DNA of 64,000 bases, taken from positions 65,001 through 129,000 of the forward strand of contig JAIVFJ010000032.1 in NCBI GenBank assembly GCA_025765615.1, read 5' to 3'. The notes below the pieces were generated by a model. The model was not told where the DNA came from, ran no database searches, and saw only the letters and a list, made by a program, of their open reading frames with translations. The stretch comes from Zopfochytrium polystomum. Taxonomy: Eukaryota > Chytridiomycota > Chytridiomycetes > Chytridiales > Chytridiaceae. Shown one piece after another: positions 1 to 11,000 of the stretch (position 1 is the stretch's first letter; every line of letters begins with the position of its first letter). The position numbers were made by a program, and so were the translations under genes.

Positions 1-293
1 GCCCACCCCGCCGCCTTCTCCTCCGCCTGTTCCTGCGGCAATTTCGGCCATCATCGCCCCGGACGATCGCTTCGCGTTCACGCGCGCCGCACCCTCGGAC
101 GGAAAAGTACCCGTGAGATCGGTGGCAGCCTTGTCGCTGCCGTCTACCGCGTTGTGCTCTGGCGCAAAGGCTCCTCGTCCGTTTCCGGTGATGTCGGCCT
201 CCCTCCCCATTGTCCGTGCCACCACGGTCTCCTCGAACGTTGACGCCACCGCGGCCACCACCTGCACTGATTCGTCGACCAGCGCAACATTGA

Positions 294-1948
294 GCTTCCA
301 GGGCAGCCAAGCCGCTTTCGTCGCCGCTGCTATCAACACGCCTCCGGCGGCAAGTACCAGTCGAAGCACCAACGACCCCGCCGCCGACGCCGCCACCGCT
401 GCCGTTGGTGCCACCTCAGTCGACAACTTTGTCGCCACAATCGTCGTTGCAGCCGCCGCAGCCGCCCACGCCACCTCGGCAGCAATCACCGCCGCCGCCG
501 CAGGAGCAGCAGCAACAGCTCCAGCTGCGCCGCCTTAGGCCCTGGAGGTCACGCCCGGGCCAACCTGGAGGCCAAGTCGAGTACCTGTGTCACGACAACA
601 AACTCGGCCAGGGCACGTACGGCGAGGTGTTCCTCGTCAAGCGCATCGCCGACAGCAGTTGGTTCGCCCTTAAGTTTTTGCATCGCGGTGCCGTCCCCGC
701 GTACGGCAGGCTGCCGTGGCCGAGCAGCGATCGCGACGATGCAAGCTCGTTTATCGCGATGGAGGTGTTACTGCTGCTTTATGTGGGTGTTCTTTCTCTC
801 AATTCGTAACTCTGCCAAACCAAATGCTCACCAAAACCAAATTACTTCAACTAGCTTCAGCATCCCAACATTGTGAAGTTAATCGAAGTCTTTGAAGAGC
901 CCGAGGGGTTCTATATTGTCACCGAACTAGTGTCTTTCCAATACTGGCCCAACGGGAACGGCGGTCAACAGATGTTGTGCACGCTGGAGCACCTCGTCTT
1001 GTACAAGGGTGCCGTCGTCGAAGGGACGGTGAGAGAACTCTGAGTGACCAGTAGAACGACTGATGCTTTTACTCATCGCTCACACGGAAAAAAAAAACGA
1101 CCTCTGCTGCCCCCTTTCCCATCTCACCGCCGCATTTTCCGTACCCAAAAGGCACGTTACATTTTCCGACAATGCGTCGCGGCCGTCAAGTACCTCAAGG
1201 ATCAAGGCGTTCTGCATCGCGACCTTAAACTTGCTGTGAGTGAAAAGAAATGAGCAGCTGTTCGCGTGCCACAATCTCTCTCCTTTTTGTTTATCTCTTT
1301 CGGCTGTTCGCAACTGTGCTAACCTCTAACCGTCGCGCCCCTCGCAGAACTTTGTCGTGGACAACGACGGGAGGGTCAGACTCATCGACTTTGGCATGTC
1401 TGTCGTTTACGGGCGGATGAATCGCCGCGGTGCTGTAGGGTGGGTAGATGACGTGCGTGCTGCTCTCGGTCTTTCTCTAACCTTAAAAGCCCCGCTTCCC
1501 CTTTATTTGCCTCATCTCCGTACACACACACACACACACACACACACTTAACACTGCCAAAAACTCACTCAATCGCTCTCAAAGTACCCCGCTGTACAAC
1601 TCCCCCGAGCAGCATCTCAAATGGGTGACCGGCGGCCCGGCGTGCGAGGTGTGGAGCCTCGGCGTCTGCCTTTACCGCCTCCTATACGGCGAGTACCCCT
1701 TCGACAACAGCTACGAGATCACGTCTTCCGACCGCCTTCCCCCCTTGCTAGCCGCCAACATCCGCCGCTACAACGACCGTCGCCGCCGCGCTGCGATGGG
1801 GACGGCGGACAACTCTGACGACGAAGACGAGGGCTATCCTTCGGCGGACGCGGTTGCGCTGATGGCCGTGATGCTCGACAAGAACTCGGCGGGACGCCCT
1901 TCGGTCGAGCAGGTGCTTGCGTGTCGGTGGTTGCGCAGAGCGGAGTGA
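294..1948 (+). CDS. Ser/Thr protein kinase, CAMK/SNF1-like fold (5' end unresolved)
   Basis: Phosphorylates Ser/Thr on unknown protein substrates. Five coding blocks assemble with good splice sites: up to 764, 861-1028, 1152-1235, 1348-1439 and 1585-1948. In order they encode the Gly-loop (GQGTYGEV), the ATP lysine in FALKFL, the aC/b4 stretch HPNIVKL, the catalytic loop HRDLK, the DFG motif, an APE-like segment (GTPLYNSPEQ), EVWSLGV and the C-lobe ending in a short acidic insert. All key catalytic residues are present. The first block is preceded by a Pro/Gln/Ala-rich low-complexity tail. Its frame is open from 294 but holds no ATG, so the true start lies upstream or across an unrecognised intron. 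Kinase fold is certain; the subfamily is inference. Confidence 0.85.
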
Positions 1949-2161
1949 TCTAGAGGCTGTGAGAGCGAAAGTGAGACTTTGGATTAATTGGCTTGTTTTT
2001 TCCTTGGATTTTTGATGTTTTGCTCTGCTGGTGTTTTTCCTTTGGTTGTGTAAGAACCCTCTGTGTCTGTGAGAGGTGGGGGGTGACTGTGAGGTAGTGG
2101 GCAAGAGAGTGGTGGGCGGCGGGAGAGAGAGGATGCACATTCTACTTTATCACAGGCACGT

Positions 2162-2202
<41 letters not shown>

Positions 2203-2985
2203 CACACGCACACAGCACAACAAGCATTATTTTCATTTCCGCCTTTTTGTACTTTCTCCGCTCAATTTTTTGTATGACAGTTTAACTCTCTCTTTGGTGT
2301 GACTGTGCAAGGTGCCACGAGAAAAGGACCAGACACCGCTTCTTTAGACACATCAAACCTATCTCTCTTCTTGCGCACCCTTCAAGAAAAAAAATGTCGC
2401 AGAGATAGGTAGGTGGAGTTTCCAATCAATACTCGCAAGGTCGTGAGTTAGTTTGGTGAGCTGAGGTGAAATTTTTTTTCGGAAAGGGGGTTACTTTTAA
2501 GGGGGTGTGAATCTTCTCGTGCCGTCAAAGGGCGGTCGAAGTGGTCGTTCAACACACAGTGGATCCCAAAATTCGGGAGCCGTCAAAAACGAAAAATTCG
2601 AGCTGTGCCCGACCACCTGCGTGCTGTGTGTGTGTTTTTGTTTCTTCCACGCTGGCAGAAACGACGGGTATCCATCTTTCTGTCTGTCTGTCTGTCTGTC
2701 TGACTCGTCCCCACGCCCAGCCGAGAGGCGAATCACACACACCAGAAGCGGCAGATACATAAATACCCGCCCCTCGCCCCCATTCCCCTCTCACACTGTG
2801 GACAAAGAAAACGGACCACCCCTTCGCCCAGTGCAGTTCCGACTTTGCCGTGACACACCGCCCGGAATAGTTCATCAGCAAGCTATCAGCATCATCACAC
2901 CATCCAAGCGTCACCGTCACGGCCCCCCTCTGCCCTCCTTGGCTCTGTCTCCCGAGTTGTAAAAAAAAAAAAAGAAGCGCCAATC
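1949..2985. other. Intergenic region with CA and TCTG microsatellites
   Basis: No gene is recognised. A (CA)n tract lies at about 2163-2215 and a short TCTG tract near 2686-2703. A run of 13 A at 2961-2973 sits just before the start codon of the bZIP gene and may be part of its 5' UTR or promoter. Confidence 0.6.
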
Positions 2986-5482
2986 ATGTCGGACGGCGTG
3001 GAACCAACTGCAAAGAGCTCTCGGCAGACGCGGGCTCGCCGCACTCCCGCTGCTGCCTCCTCGTCTGCTGCGTCTGCTGCTCCTCGAACGACCTCAAAAT
3101 CCTCAGCCTCAACCTCAACCTCAACCAATGCACTCTCTTCATATCCTTTAGCGGCGGCGGCGGCGACGGCGTCCCTGCACCAAAACAACAATCTTCTCCT
3201 CCCGCAATCCTCATCCTCTCTCACACTGCCCTCCACCGATCATCAACCGCTCCCTTCCCGTCGACCGGCGTCGACAAAGAAGAAGCAGGTCTCTGCAGAC
3301 GCACGCTCCTCAACCTCGCCCTACCCTTGCACCCCGTCGTCCTCATCAAGGAGGTCCTCGTCGGAGTCGATCAATCCCCGACTCTACTCGTCTTCGGTCG
3401 AAGACACTGTCGAAGCGGCCTTGCGGGTGTCGGACGAGATCCTGAGCAACGTTGTTCCCGGGAAGCGGAGACCGGAAGATCGCGAGCTCCGGAGACAAGC
3501 AAGGTGTGTTTCTCGGCCACGCTACCTTTCTCCCTCAATTGCTGACTATTTTGCTGTTTGTCATCTCTCAGAATTGTCCGGAATAGGATGGCTGCCCAAT
3601 TGAGCCGCGAGAAAAAGAAGCGCCATGCGGACGAACTGGAAGCTGCAAATGCTGCTCTTCAGGAACGCCTTTCCAAAATGGAAGCAGACAATGCCGCGCT
3701 TACCTCTCACGTCATGGCCCTGACGACTGCCATAGGCAACCTCACCCAGCAGTTAAAGGGAACCGCCAGCTCAAGTTTTCAACCAGCTTCGGTAGCTTCG
3801 GTAGCTCACGAACCTATTCCGTCGTCCGTCGTGGAGACTTTGCGGACACCCTACCAGCCCTCGGGAAATGAGGTTGCTGTTGCCAACAACTCTTCCTTGT
3901 CGACAGCACCTTCATTTCAATCTTTGGTCCCGACGACCCCCCTTCCGCCGCCGAACGTTGATGACCTGCTGAACTGGCTTGCGACGACGAATGCTTTGTC
4001 CCCAACGCCGTCCATTCTGTCAGACTTCCAACTCTTCGATGGGTCTTCGATCGCCTCTCCAACACCTTCGGCTTTCGATATCGCATCCAAGTCCCATATC
4101 CCTCAACCTTTCGTGTCAGAGGCTCATTTGCTCGAGTCCGTCCAAATCCAATCCAGTCTTTGCGAGCCTGCAGCGCTCGCACCGCCCTCATCTTCACCAA
4201 ACTCTATATACCCAGCACACAACAGCACTCTTCCCAAAATGCCAGCCACCGTACGACTTCAATCACAGCCGCACACATCACCAAATCCATTAACTCATCC
4301 TAAACGACAGGCGGACGACCACTTACCACCAATGCGTCCGTCTCTGCTCCCCACTCACCCGAGCTCACACCCCCGTCCTTCTCACGAATCGCGATCGTGC
4401 CTTGCCGCGTCATTATCTCGCACCGCCTCACCTGCCTCCGAAGAGTCCTCGTTCTTGGCGCCCGTAGCCTTCCAACCGGTAGACTTCCGGATCCGACATC
4501 GCGCTTCGCCTCCTGGCGTTGCCCGACCGTCGTCGTCCGGGGGTCTGCTTGGTTCCAGACTGCCGGCACAATGCGGGGACTGCCCTTTGCATTCGCGAAG
4601 CGGCTTGGCGGTTTCGGCAGCGCGGTCTGCGACCTCGCGTGAGCAGGAGCCACGGGGCTTGTGCAACTTTGGTGTGTCCGGAGCGGACATCGGTCTCGCG
4701 CAGCCGGAGGGGGGGCGATCGCCCCCATTGTCCCCCTCTTCGGTGTGTGCAAGTAGTGGTCATCACTCGTCTCATCTGTCGTCATGGTTGTCTCCGTCGC
4801 CGTCATCACCGCCGCCGCCACCGCCCAATGAGGCGGCGGCCGTGATGGCCGCGTCGTCGTCGTACAGTGCTGGCTGTCTTGCGCCACTCCCAAGGCGCAG
4901 CAAAGGGAAAATTAGTGCTGAAGAGAGTTTGTTGAAGAGAAAGAAGGGCGTGTCCCAGCAGCGGAGACTGGTTGGGTTTCGGACGAACGGACGGCGTTCA
5001 CTGCTGCGCCAAGGAACAGCGGTTCGGGAGGTTGTCTTGAGGAGACGGAGGCGGCAGCGGCAGACGGTGCTGAGTTCTGTGCTGGGTGGGAAGAGGGTGG
5101 GTTGCGCGAGGAGGACGTCGCCGCAAGCGCGCCATCACGAGCAGAACAAGAGGCAGTGATGGACTGGGACTGCTTTCTGGATTTTGATATGTCCCTTGCG
5201 GCTGCAGCGGCCTCGATCGGCGGCAGCAGCAACAGCCCATACTTTATGCTGGAGTCGCCGACAGACTCGAGCGGAGTTGTGTCGGCCACTGCCACACCTG
5301 CAGCGGCGGCAAGGGAGAGCGGCGACGTGTGGGAGTTTCTCGCTGGGCTGGACCGGCAGGACGGAGGGGAGGCGAGTCACAGGACGGAGGGAGAGGAGGA
5401 GATTGAGGAGGAGGTGGAGGAAGGGTTGGCACAGGCGGCGGCGTTGTTTTTTGATTTTTCGGTCGAGGTCAACGCTCACTGA
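2986..5482 (+). CDS. bZIP transcription factor, HAC1/XBP1-like, C-terminus in a second frame
   Basis: Likely nuclear DNA-binding regulator. Exon 1 (2986-3503) gives a Ser/Thr/Ala-rich N-terminus. A spliceosomal intron (3504-3571, gtgtgt..cag) splits codon 173, and exon 2 starts at 3572. The join produces the basic region RIVRNRMAAQLSREKKKRH followed by a leucine-zipper-like coiled coil. The signature NRxAAQxxR is that of XBP1 and HAC1/HacA, the unfolded-protein-response factors. The zipper frame runs on to a stop at 5157-5159 through a basic Arg-rich tail. A different frame, open from 4922 to 5482, encodes an acidic and hydrophobic tail (DWDCFLDFDM, WEFLAGLD, Glu runs) that looks like an activation domain. 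Moving from the first to the second frame needs removal of 3n+2 nt, the same frame relation as the known 26-nt XBP1 and 20-nt hacA introns. An ordinary intron could do the same. The bZIP is sure; HAC1 identity and the frame switch are inference. Confidence 0.7.
4950..4968 (+). promoter_or_regulatory. Candidate IRE1-type splice-site hairpin
   Basis: Inside the bZIP gene, a 7-nt loop CAGCAGC (4956-4962) is closed by a stem of C4955-G4963, C4954-G4964, U4953-A4965, one G.G mismatch, U4951-A4967 and G4950-C4968. The loop fits the IRE1 consensus CNG|CNGN with cleavage after G4958, and it lies where the reading frame must change. No equally good partner at the correct 3n+2 distance was found. The nearest is a GAAC/GTTC hairpin at 4985-4999 with loop GGACGGC, which would give a 32-nt intron. 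Confidence 0.35.
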
Positions 5483-5805
5483 ATAATCCGCTTTCTTTTG
5501 GGGGGGAATTTGTTGTGGCGGATGCAGATCACTCTTTGTAACAATTTGATAAGATTCTTCATGTGTTTTCAGTGTGTTTTTTTTTCTTTTTTTTCTTTTT
5601 CTTCTTCGTTTTTTTTTTCTTCGAATTGCGTTGGAATTTGGATATTCGTGTTTTTGGAAAATTGGTCGCAACCAACTACAATCTCGTAACGAATTTTCTT
5701 TACCAGACAGAGGTTGAACTTTCGCGGCCACTAGAATACGCCCTGCCGATACCGATAAAAAAAGAAGAGAAAAAAAAAAAAAAAAAAGAGAAAAGCAGAG
5801 GTTTT
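5483..5805. other. 3' flank of bZIP gene, A/T-rich
   Basis: Holds T-rich and A-rich tracts (about 5576-5630 and 5758-5795) and no recognisable gene. It ends at the left LTR of the copia-like element, where GGTTTT (5800-5805) is one half of a probable target-site duplication. Confidence 0.5.
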
Positions 5806-5897
5806 ATGCCCTTGTGAAAAAATACACAATCAATCTGAAAGAAAAAAACTTGACTTGTCTCGCCCCTCCCGCGATCACTCGAGGCCAGATCTCAACA
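5806..5897 (+). repeat. Left LTR (92 bp) of copia-like element
   Basis: Near-identical to 9590-9673 over the stretch covering GAAAGAAAAAAACTTGACTT and the following GC-rich part; an AT-rich indel near 5825 makes this copy longer. At about 90 bp it is very short for a copia LTR. Confidence 0.75.
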
Positions 5898-6093
5898 CCT
5901 TACCAGGGTGAATTCTCCACTGACAGAGGAGGCTACCCAAAGTGATCCATCCGCAATCCATCCTGCTGCTACAAGAGCGAGTTAAACTGACACCATCCAC
6001 TGTATCGAGAAAGACTGTCAATTTCTGCAATCACTTCCCACATAACAGGCGGCCGCAGTCAGAGCAAACGACTTCCAACTATTACCCCACCAA

Positions 6094-6789
6094 GTGATCG
6101 TATTCTGTCAAACACTGATTATCTCCTCCCGCTCCCCACTTACCCTCGTTCTATCTCAACGCGATGAGCGATTCAAGCGTGAAGCTCTTGCACTTACCCT
6201 GTCAACTTCACAAGATGGATGGACTACATGGAGGGGCATTTTACCAGAAAGCAAGCAAGCGCTGCTATCTGTATCTGGCTGGTGCACAAAGTTGCTGCTG
6301 TCCCAGCAGCCCCCACTCGCTGCAATTCCTGCCATCCCTGAGCAGTTCAAGTTCTGGTCAGCAAATCCCCTGGCGGGATATGAGGAATGGGAAGTCATGC
6401 TTATCACCCAAGAGTACGTCCTGAACAACCCAGAATATGTTGGCCACTGGACGTTTAGTGATGACGTAAACGTCCTCCTGGGAACGTACAACCAGAATTG
6501 GGCTGGGATGCTGCACATCTACAACCACATAAGGGAGACTCTTGAACACAAAATCAGTGGCATTAAGTTTGTCTTTCAGGCACTTGAAGAACTCAAGAGG
6601 AAGATTGGACGCATTGACAAAGCGCAGGTGCGTGCACTGATCTGCAAGATTGCTGCCCTCAAGATTGAACCAGGGGGGAAGATTGCTGCTTTTCATCTCA
6701 TATTTGGGGAGCACTACAGATCCCTTGCAAAAGTCAGGAGCCTCGCCCCCAGGGGTGTCTTAGGCAAAATACGAAAAGCTAAAGTTTGA
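6094..6789 (+). pseudogene. Possible gag region of the copia-like element
   Basis: The longest open stretch of the element (about 230 codons) contains a segment around EEWEVMLITQEYVL that could belong to a gag (UBN2-like) protein. Downstream, near 7270-7330, a Cys/His cluster spread over two frames may be the remnant of a zinc knuckle, but its spacing is off. The assignment rests mainly on position between the left LTR and the protease-like block. Confidence 0.4.
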
Positions 6790-7540
6790 GTCAATGGTGG
6801 ATCAACTGGCAGAATGTTTAGAGGATAAAGTGCACTGGCAAGTTTGGACTGAAAAATCCTATCTCAAGTGGACAACAACACCATCACAGACATAACCACC
6901 CTCTTTGCCTTCCTCAAGACTATGGAAGCCTGTAACAAACCTAAAGGACCAACTGTCGCACCACCAGTGGAGCTGGTGAATGAGGCTGCACTACTTAGCA
7001 ACTTCCACAACCACGGAGAGCAAAGGCGCTCCCACCAGGCTGAGCGACACCACCATGACAGGGAAATCTGTGGTGGGTGCCGCCATGGTTGGGGCAGCTG
7101 CGCTGGGTGACAAGGTGGAGAACAGCACGCAGAACAGCAATCTGAGGGACGTGGACACCACACCTCCTGAACTCAGAGATGAGCAGAAAATCGGGCTGCA
7201 CATGGTGCAGCACCTGAGGCCAACACCCCAGGCACTACAGCTCAGGATCAGCAACAAGGAGTTGCGCCATGGGGAAGTCAGTGCTGTGTCACCATTGTGT
7301 TTGCAAAACACTGCATGAGGAAATGGGATGAGCCAGTTGCACTTATTGCCGCAGGCAGCACCAGTGATGTGCCATCGGTTGACAATAGCGAGACTGGCAG
7401 TAGCAACCTGGGGAGTATTTGTCGGATTTTTAGTTGGCCTGAGGCACCCACCTCAAGCATGTTGAAAGCAGACCTCTAACTTCCAAAAACCAGCACCTCA
7501 TGTCCCCAAACACCTCACCCTCTCATCACCATCATCCACC

Positions 7541-7819
7541 ATGTTCAAGGAATCACCCATCATTGTCGACTCTGGCTGTGTTAAGACCATTCTCAAAGAC
7601 ACTCACCTTTCCACAGCCTACACTGAATGCACCCCTCTGTCAGAACCATTGACAAAGACTCCTCTTCCAAAAGGCGTGGAGATTGTAATCAAGGACGCTT
7701 GCAACGCTCCAAACATACTTTACAGTTTGCTTACCACCAACAGCCTCCAAGAAGATAGGAAGTTTTTCTTTTGTAAGTTTAAAGGCTGCCCTGGTGTTAT
7801 CTTGAGAACTAGGAACTAG
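7541..7819 (+). pseudogene. Protease-like and pre-integrase remnant of copia pol
   Basis: The 92-codon frame has IIVDSGCVK, which matches the aspartic-protease active-site motif D-S-G of copia elements. Further on, NILYSLLTTNSLQ resembles the conserved block just before integrase. It stops at 7817-7819 and the RT block begins almost at once, so the integrase domain has been lost. Confidence 0.6.
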
Positions 7820-7850
7820 TCCCCCATTCATGCTTTGCAGAATTGGTGTA

Positions 7851-8675
7851 CTTATGGAAGCCGCAGCTCCACCCAATACAAACATCATGAGTTGTAAGTG
7901 GGTACACAAGCTGAAGTTCAAACCCGACAGCACCATCGAACAATTCCGCACAAGACTTGTTGCTTGTGGTTTAACACAGGAGCCTGGCGTTGACTCTAAT
8001 CTGACATGCTTGAGATGATCGACATCTCCTCAGCCTACTGGTACTGAATCCTTGATGTTGCGATCTTCATGGCACTGCCAGCTGGTGTACCAATCCCCTC
8101 TGGAATGGTTTGGTTACTCCAGAAGGGATTGTATGGGCGAAAGCAATCAGGTCGGACTTAGTACCAGCATCTTGCAGCACACCTATGGTTGAAGGGATTC
8201 CAGCAAAGTTGGGCAAGGCCATGCTTGTTCTGGTGGCAGAAGGACTTTGCTTCATCCTCACCTACGTTGATGACCTTCCCTTGTTTGGTCAACTGCTGCC
8301 ATCAAGGACATGATTGCTGACCTCAAGGGGGATTTCAAGCTTTGGGAGCTTGGGAAGCTCACCTATGTTCTCTCAATGGAAGTTATCTGTGATTCAAACT
8401 TCACAATCAAGCTAACTTTCATCCAAAACTTCCTATCTCACTTTGAGGCTGAACACGGCACTGTGAGGCCTCAAGGCACACCACTCAAGACCACCTCTAA
8501 GCTCACCCCTTGCGTGCCAGACCCCATCCATCCTGACGAAGAGAGTGTCGACAGCACTGAGTATCTCTGTGTGATCAGCAGCCTCAACTACACAGCGACA
8601 TCAACCAGACCAGACCTTGCACTCAGTGTCAGTCTACTTGGCTCCTTTGCCCAGGATCCATACAGACAGCATTGA
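7851..8675 (+). pseudogene. Reverse transcriptase of copia-like element, broken
   Basis: The RVT_2 domain is split over several frames. The first part (about 7851-8010) has CKWVHKLKFK and RTRLVACGLTQ; the palm motif FILTYVDDLPLFG lies near 8247-8285; the thumb and connection (8310-8675) have ELGKLTYVLSMEV and TSTRPDLALSVSLLGSF. In-frame stops near 8016 and 8047 and a frame change near 8300 make it non-functional as written. Confidence 0.75.
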
Positions 8676-8799
8676 CGTGAGCTGTTGGATGTTGTTGGGT
8701 ATGTCGAGGCCACCACCACAGTTGGACTTTGCTACAGTGCAGACAGCACCCTTAACCTGTCAGATATGCAGATGCATCATTCAACTCCCACCATGACTC

Positions 8800-9171
8800 T
8801 TGCTTGCAGATTGCATACCTTGTGCTGCTAGCAGGGGAGCAATTGGGTGGAAGTCGACACGTTTATCAATGGTCCCAACATCATCAACAGCAGCAGAGTA
8901 TATTGCCCTCTGTGAACTTGGTTACCTTCACCTGTCGGTCAAGATGCCCCTCAAGCTACCACTGACTGCTTATGAGGACAACACACCAAAGATCCACATG
9001 ATGGTGAACAATCTTCATACAGACTGCTCCAAGCACATTTGACTTTGCTACCACCACATCTGGTCGCTCGTTGAGGAAGGACTTGTGCAGGTTGATCACA
9101 TCCCCTCCTTTGATCAGCTCGCTGACCTCCTCACCAAGCTACATGGACATGACATGGTTTTCGAAGGCTGA
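8800..9171 (+). pseudogene. RNase H remnant of copia-like element
   Basis: GAIGWKSTRLS, SSTAAEYIALCELGY and YEDNT match the copia RNase H pattern (the last normally D-N at the active site). After a stop near 9040 the typical C-terminal end HIPSFDQLADLLTKLHG follows in the same stretch. It lies directly before the purine tract and right LTR. Confidence 0.7.
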
Positions 9172-9589
9172 ATGCTACTTGGACTCGTTGACTCAAGCAA
9201 GGGACCAGCTGAACATAACAAGTTGATTGAGCATGTACATGCAATTAGGACGAAACGCTGCGAAGATCACTTTCTTCAGAAACGGACCAAGGACAAGGAG
9301 AAGAATGCAGCACATGGCGCCGCATGGAGGGCGCGCATGGCATGCAAGGGTAACGTAGTGAATAGGCCTAAGGATGGGGCACCAATTAGAATTTCCTCCT
9401 TTCATTTCGCTGTTTTGGGCACCCTTTGTTTTCCCTACCCTTTTGCAGTACTCTCCTCAGCAGTGCCTTCCCTGATACGTTTCCTTTCCTTACCCGCTAC
9501 GGGCAGTGGTGTTTTAAATTCTCTCACTCAGTTTCTTTTTTGAAGTAGTTTTGCTTTTAAAGGCGCTTGTGCAAGGGGGAGGTTGGAAT

Positions 9590-9671
9590 ATGCCCTCGTG
9601 AAAAAATAATTTGAAAGAAAAAAACTTGACTTGTCTCGCCCCGCCCGCAATCACTCGAGGCCAGATATCAA

Positions 9672-9673
<2 letters not shown>
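9590..9673 (+). repeat. Right LTR (84 bp) of copia-like element
   Basis: Second copy of the terminal repeat, ending CAACA at 9673 and followed by GGTTTT and then a run of 35 T (9676-9710), which may have grown from the duplicated target. Confidence 0.75.
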
Positions 9674-9710
<37 letters not shown>

Positions 9711-10426
9711 CTTTTTCAAGCTTCATGGGTGGGACCGCGTTTGGGGATGACAGCAGCACAGTGGCTGACTTTTCCGCCATTACAATTAGAAGAACTTCAC
9801 CAAAACGAAACAAATCCTTGTGAAACTTGAATATGTTGTAGTCCTACCAATTCTGCAAATGCGGTCTAAATAAGCTTGCTCCTTTTGTTAGTGAAAAAAA
9901 GTTGGGTCAAACCAACGAAACAGTGTGCCATATACAGCACAGTGCCACTGATCACAACCTGCCTGCTTGCCATTTCTGTGTCTCACAAAAAGAGCAATCG
10001 TGCAACATCGCTGAGATTCCCAATCGCAATTTTTAGCATAGAGGTAGATCCAGCATACGTGCATCTGTGGACACCTTATTTGTTTGAATCTGTTTGCTGT
10101 TCAGCTAATGCCAATCTGCCATTGAACAAAACTCTCGAAAACGATGGCTGATGAAAGCACATCCCCAGCTACACCAAAACTACCAAAAAAGCCAGGATGA
10201 AACACAAAGCTATATTGGGAGATCCATTAATCAACTCTGGACACTCCAAGGAATCACTGGCTGGTCTTACTTTGAAAGAATTGAAAGCCTGGGCTGGTGA
10301 TATCTGTTCTTAATCCAAAAACTTGCAACTGACAAAATCTAGGGGATTGTGCAGCTCAAAGTGGCTCTCTTATGCGCCGTCAAGCAGGACAAGATATTTC
10401 TAACGAAGGCAGAGAGCCTCGGATGA
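9711..10426. other. No recognisable gene
   Basis: Short ORFs occur but none resembles a known protein or carries splice signals that extend it. The stretch separates the copia-like element from the second LTR family. Confidence 0.4.
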
Positions 10427-10822
10427 TGTAAACAGTCTACTCTGAGTGAGTGAGTGGAAGGAGTGAATGAAGTGGAGATGTGTGTTTGTGGGTGGTCGCT
10501 CTCCCCAGCTTGGAGAGAAAGAAAAAAAAAAAACTCTGTTATGAATTATTGGTACATGATGATGATATACACGCTGTAATAGTTGCTAGGCAAGTGTGAC
10601 TGGCACAGGGTAAAAACCTCTCCTATATTATCTGCTTGAGCAGAGGAGGAGGAAAACTGTTGACACCGGGTTTCTGTTCCACTTAATACTCGGAGTATTT
10701 GTCATCAGCACAAGCCAGCGCCCAGGCCTGCATTGGCGGTGGCTTGCTCTCCCATGGGCATCGTGAGAACAATAACTGACAGTCACAATAGGTTCAGGTC
10801 TGTCTTGTGCCTCTTGCTGCTA
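10427..10822 (-). repeat. LTR family 2, copy 1 (truncated at its 5' end)
   Basis: About 400 bp, highly similar to 11001-11414 and 51320-51739. In the orientation of the neighbouring pol scrap (minus strand) the family begins TGTTAGG and ends GACTGTTTACA, a TG..CA structure with matching ends. This copy is cut at its beginning by the TTAGGG-like motif at 10821-10843. Confidence 0.7.
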
Positions 10823-10843
10823 GGGTTAGCCCTAACCCTAAAC
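10821..10843. repeat. Interstitial telomere-like motif, head to head
   Basis: TAGGGTTAG is followed at once by CCCTAACCCTAAA, so TTAGGG-type repeats meet in opposite orientation. It sits exactly where LTR copy 1 breaks off. It may be a repair or fusion scar; it is too short to prove that. Confidence 0.45.
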
Positions 10844-11000
10844 GGAAAAGCTTTTGAGTAAGGATAAAACTGTGAGTATAATTTTGTGATGTTGAGAGTT
10901 GCAACATCAGCTGCTCGAGATACATCTTTGAATCCTCTGATTCCAAGTAGATCTCTGAGATGAAGAAATTGCTTGATCGGCAATGATTTAGTAAAGATGT
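10844..11000 (-). pseudogene. C-terminal scrap of a copia pol (RNase H end)
   Basis: On the minus strand the frame reads NIFTKSLPIKQFLHLRDLLG, the characteristic end of copia polyproteins (D-I-F-T-K-x-L-P). It is trapped between two copies of LTR family 2 and starts right at the end of copy 2, so nearly all the internal part of this element has been deleted. It identifies family 2 as copia. Confidence 0.65.

Larger units (their letters stand above)
5806..9673 (+). mobile_element. Ty1/copia-like LTR retrotransposon, decayed, no integrase
   Basis: The element is 3.87 kb between two short direct repeats (5806-5897 and 9590-9673) that start (A)TGCCCT and end CAACA. The outer flanks share GGTTTT (5800-5805 and 9674-9679), read as the target-site duplication. 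A purine tract AAGGGGGAGG (about 9573-9582) lies just before the right repeat, as expected for plus-strand priming. Inside are, in copia order, a possible gag, a protease-like DSG motif, reverse transcriptase with YVDDL and RNase H. They are interrupted by stops and frame changes. The integrase that should lie between protease and RT is absent: only about 30 bases separate the two blocks. The element is not autonomous. Confidence 0.8.

Noticed and set aside
113..538. 141-codon Ala-rich ORF before the kinase
   Set aside because: It opens with GTG, is in a different frame from the kinase and is low complexity. It may contribute to an upstream kinase exon, but that cannot be shown.
4300..4893. 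Minus-strand and other-frame ORFs inside the bZIP gene
   Set aside because: Low-complexity readings without ATG context or domains; only the second plus-strand frame (4922-5482) has the acidic tail worth keeping.
5001..5007. CTGCTGC as the 3' IRE1 site partner of 4958
   Set aside because: Removal of 4959-5003 (45 nt) keeps the frame and cannot reach the acidic tail; no 7-nt loop forms around it.
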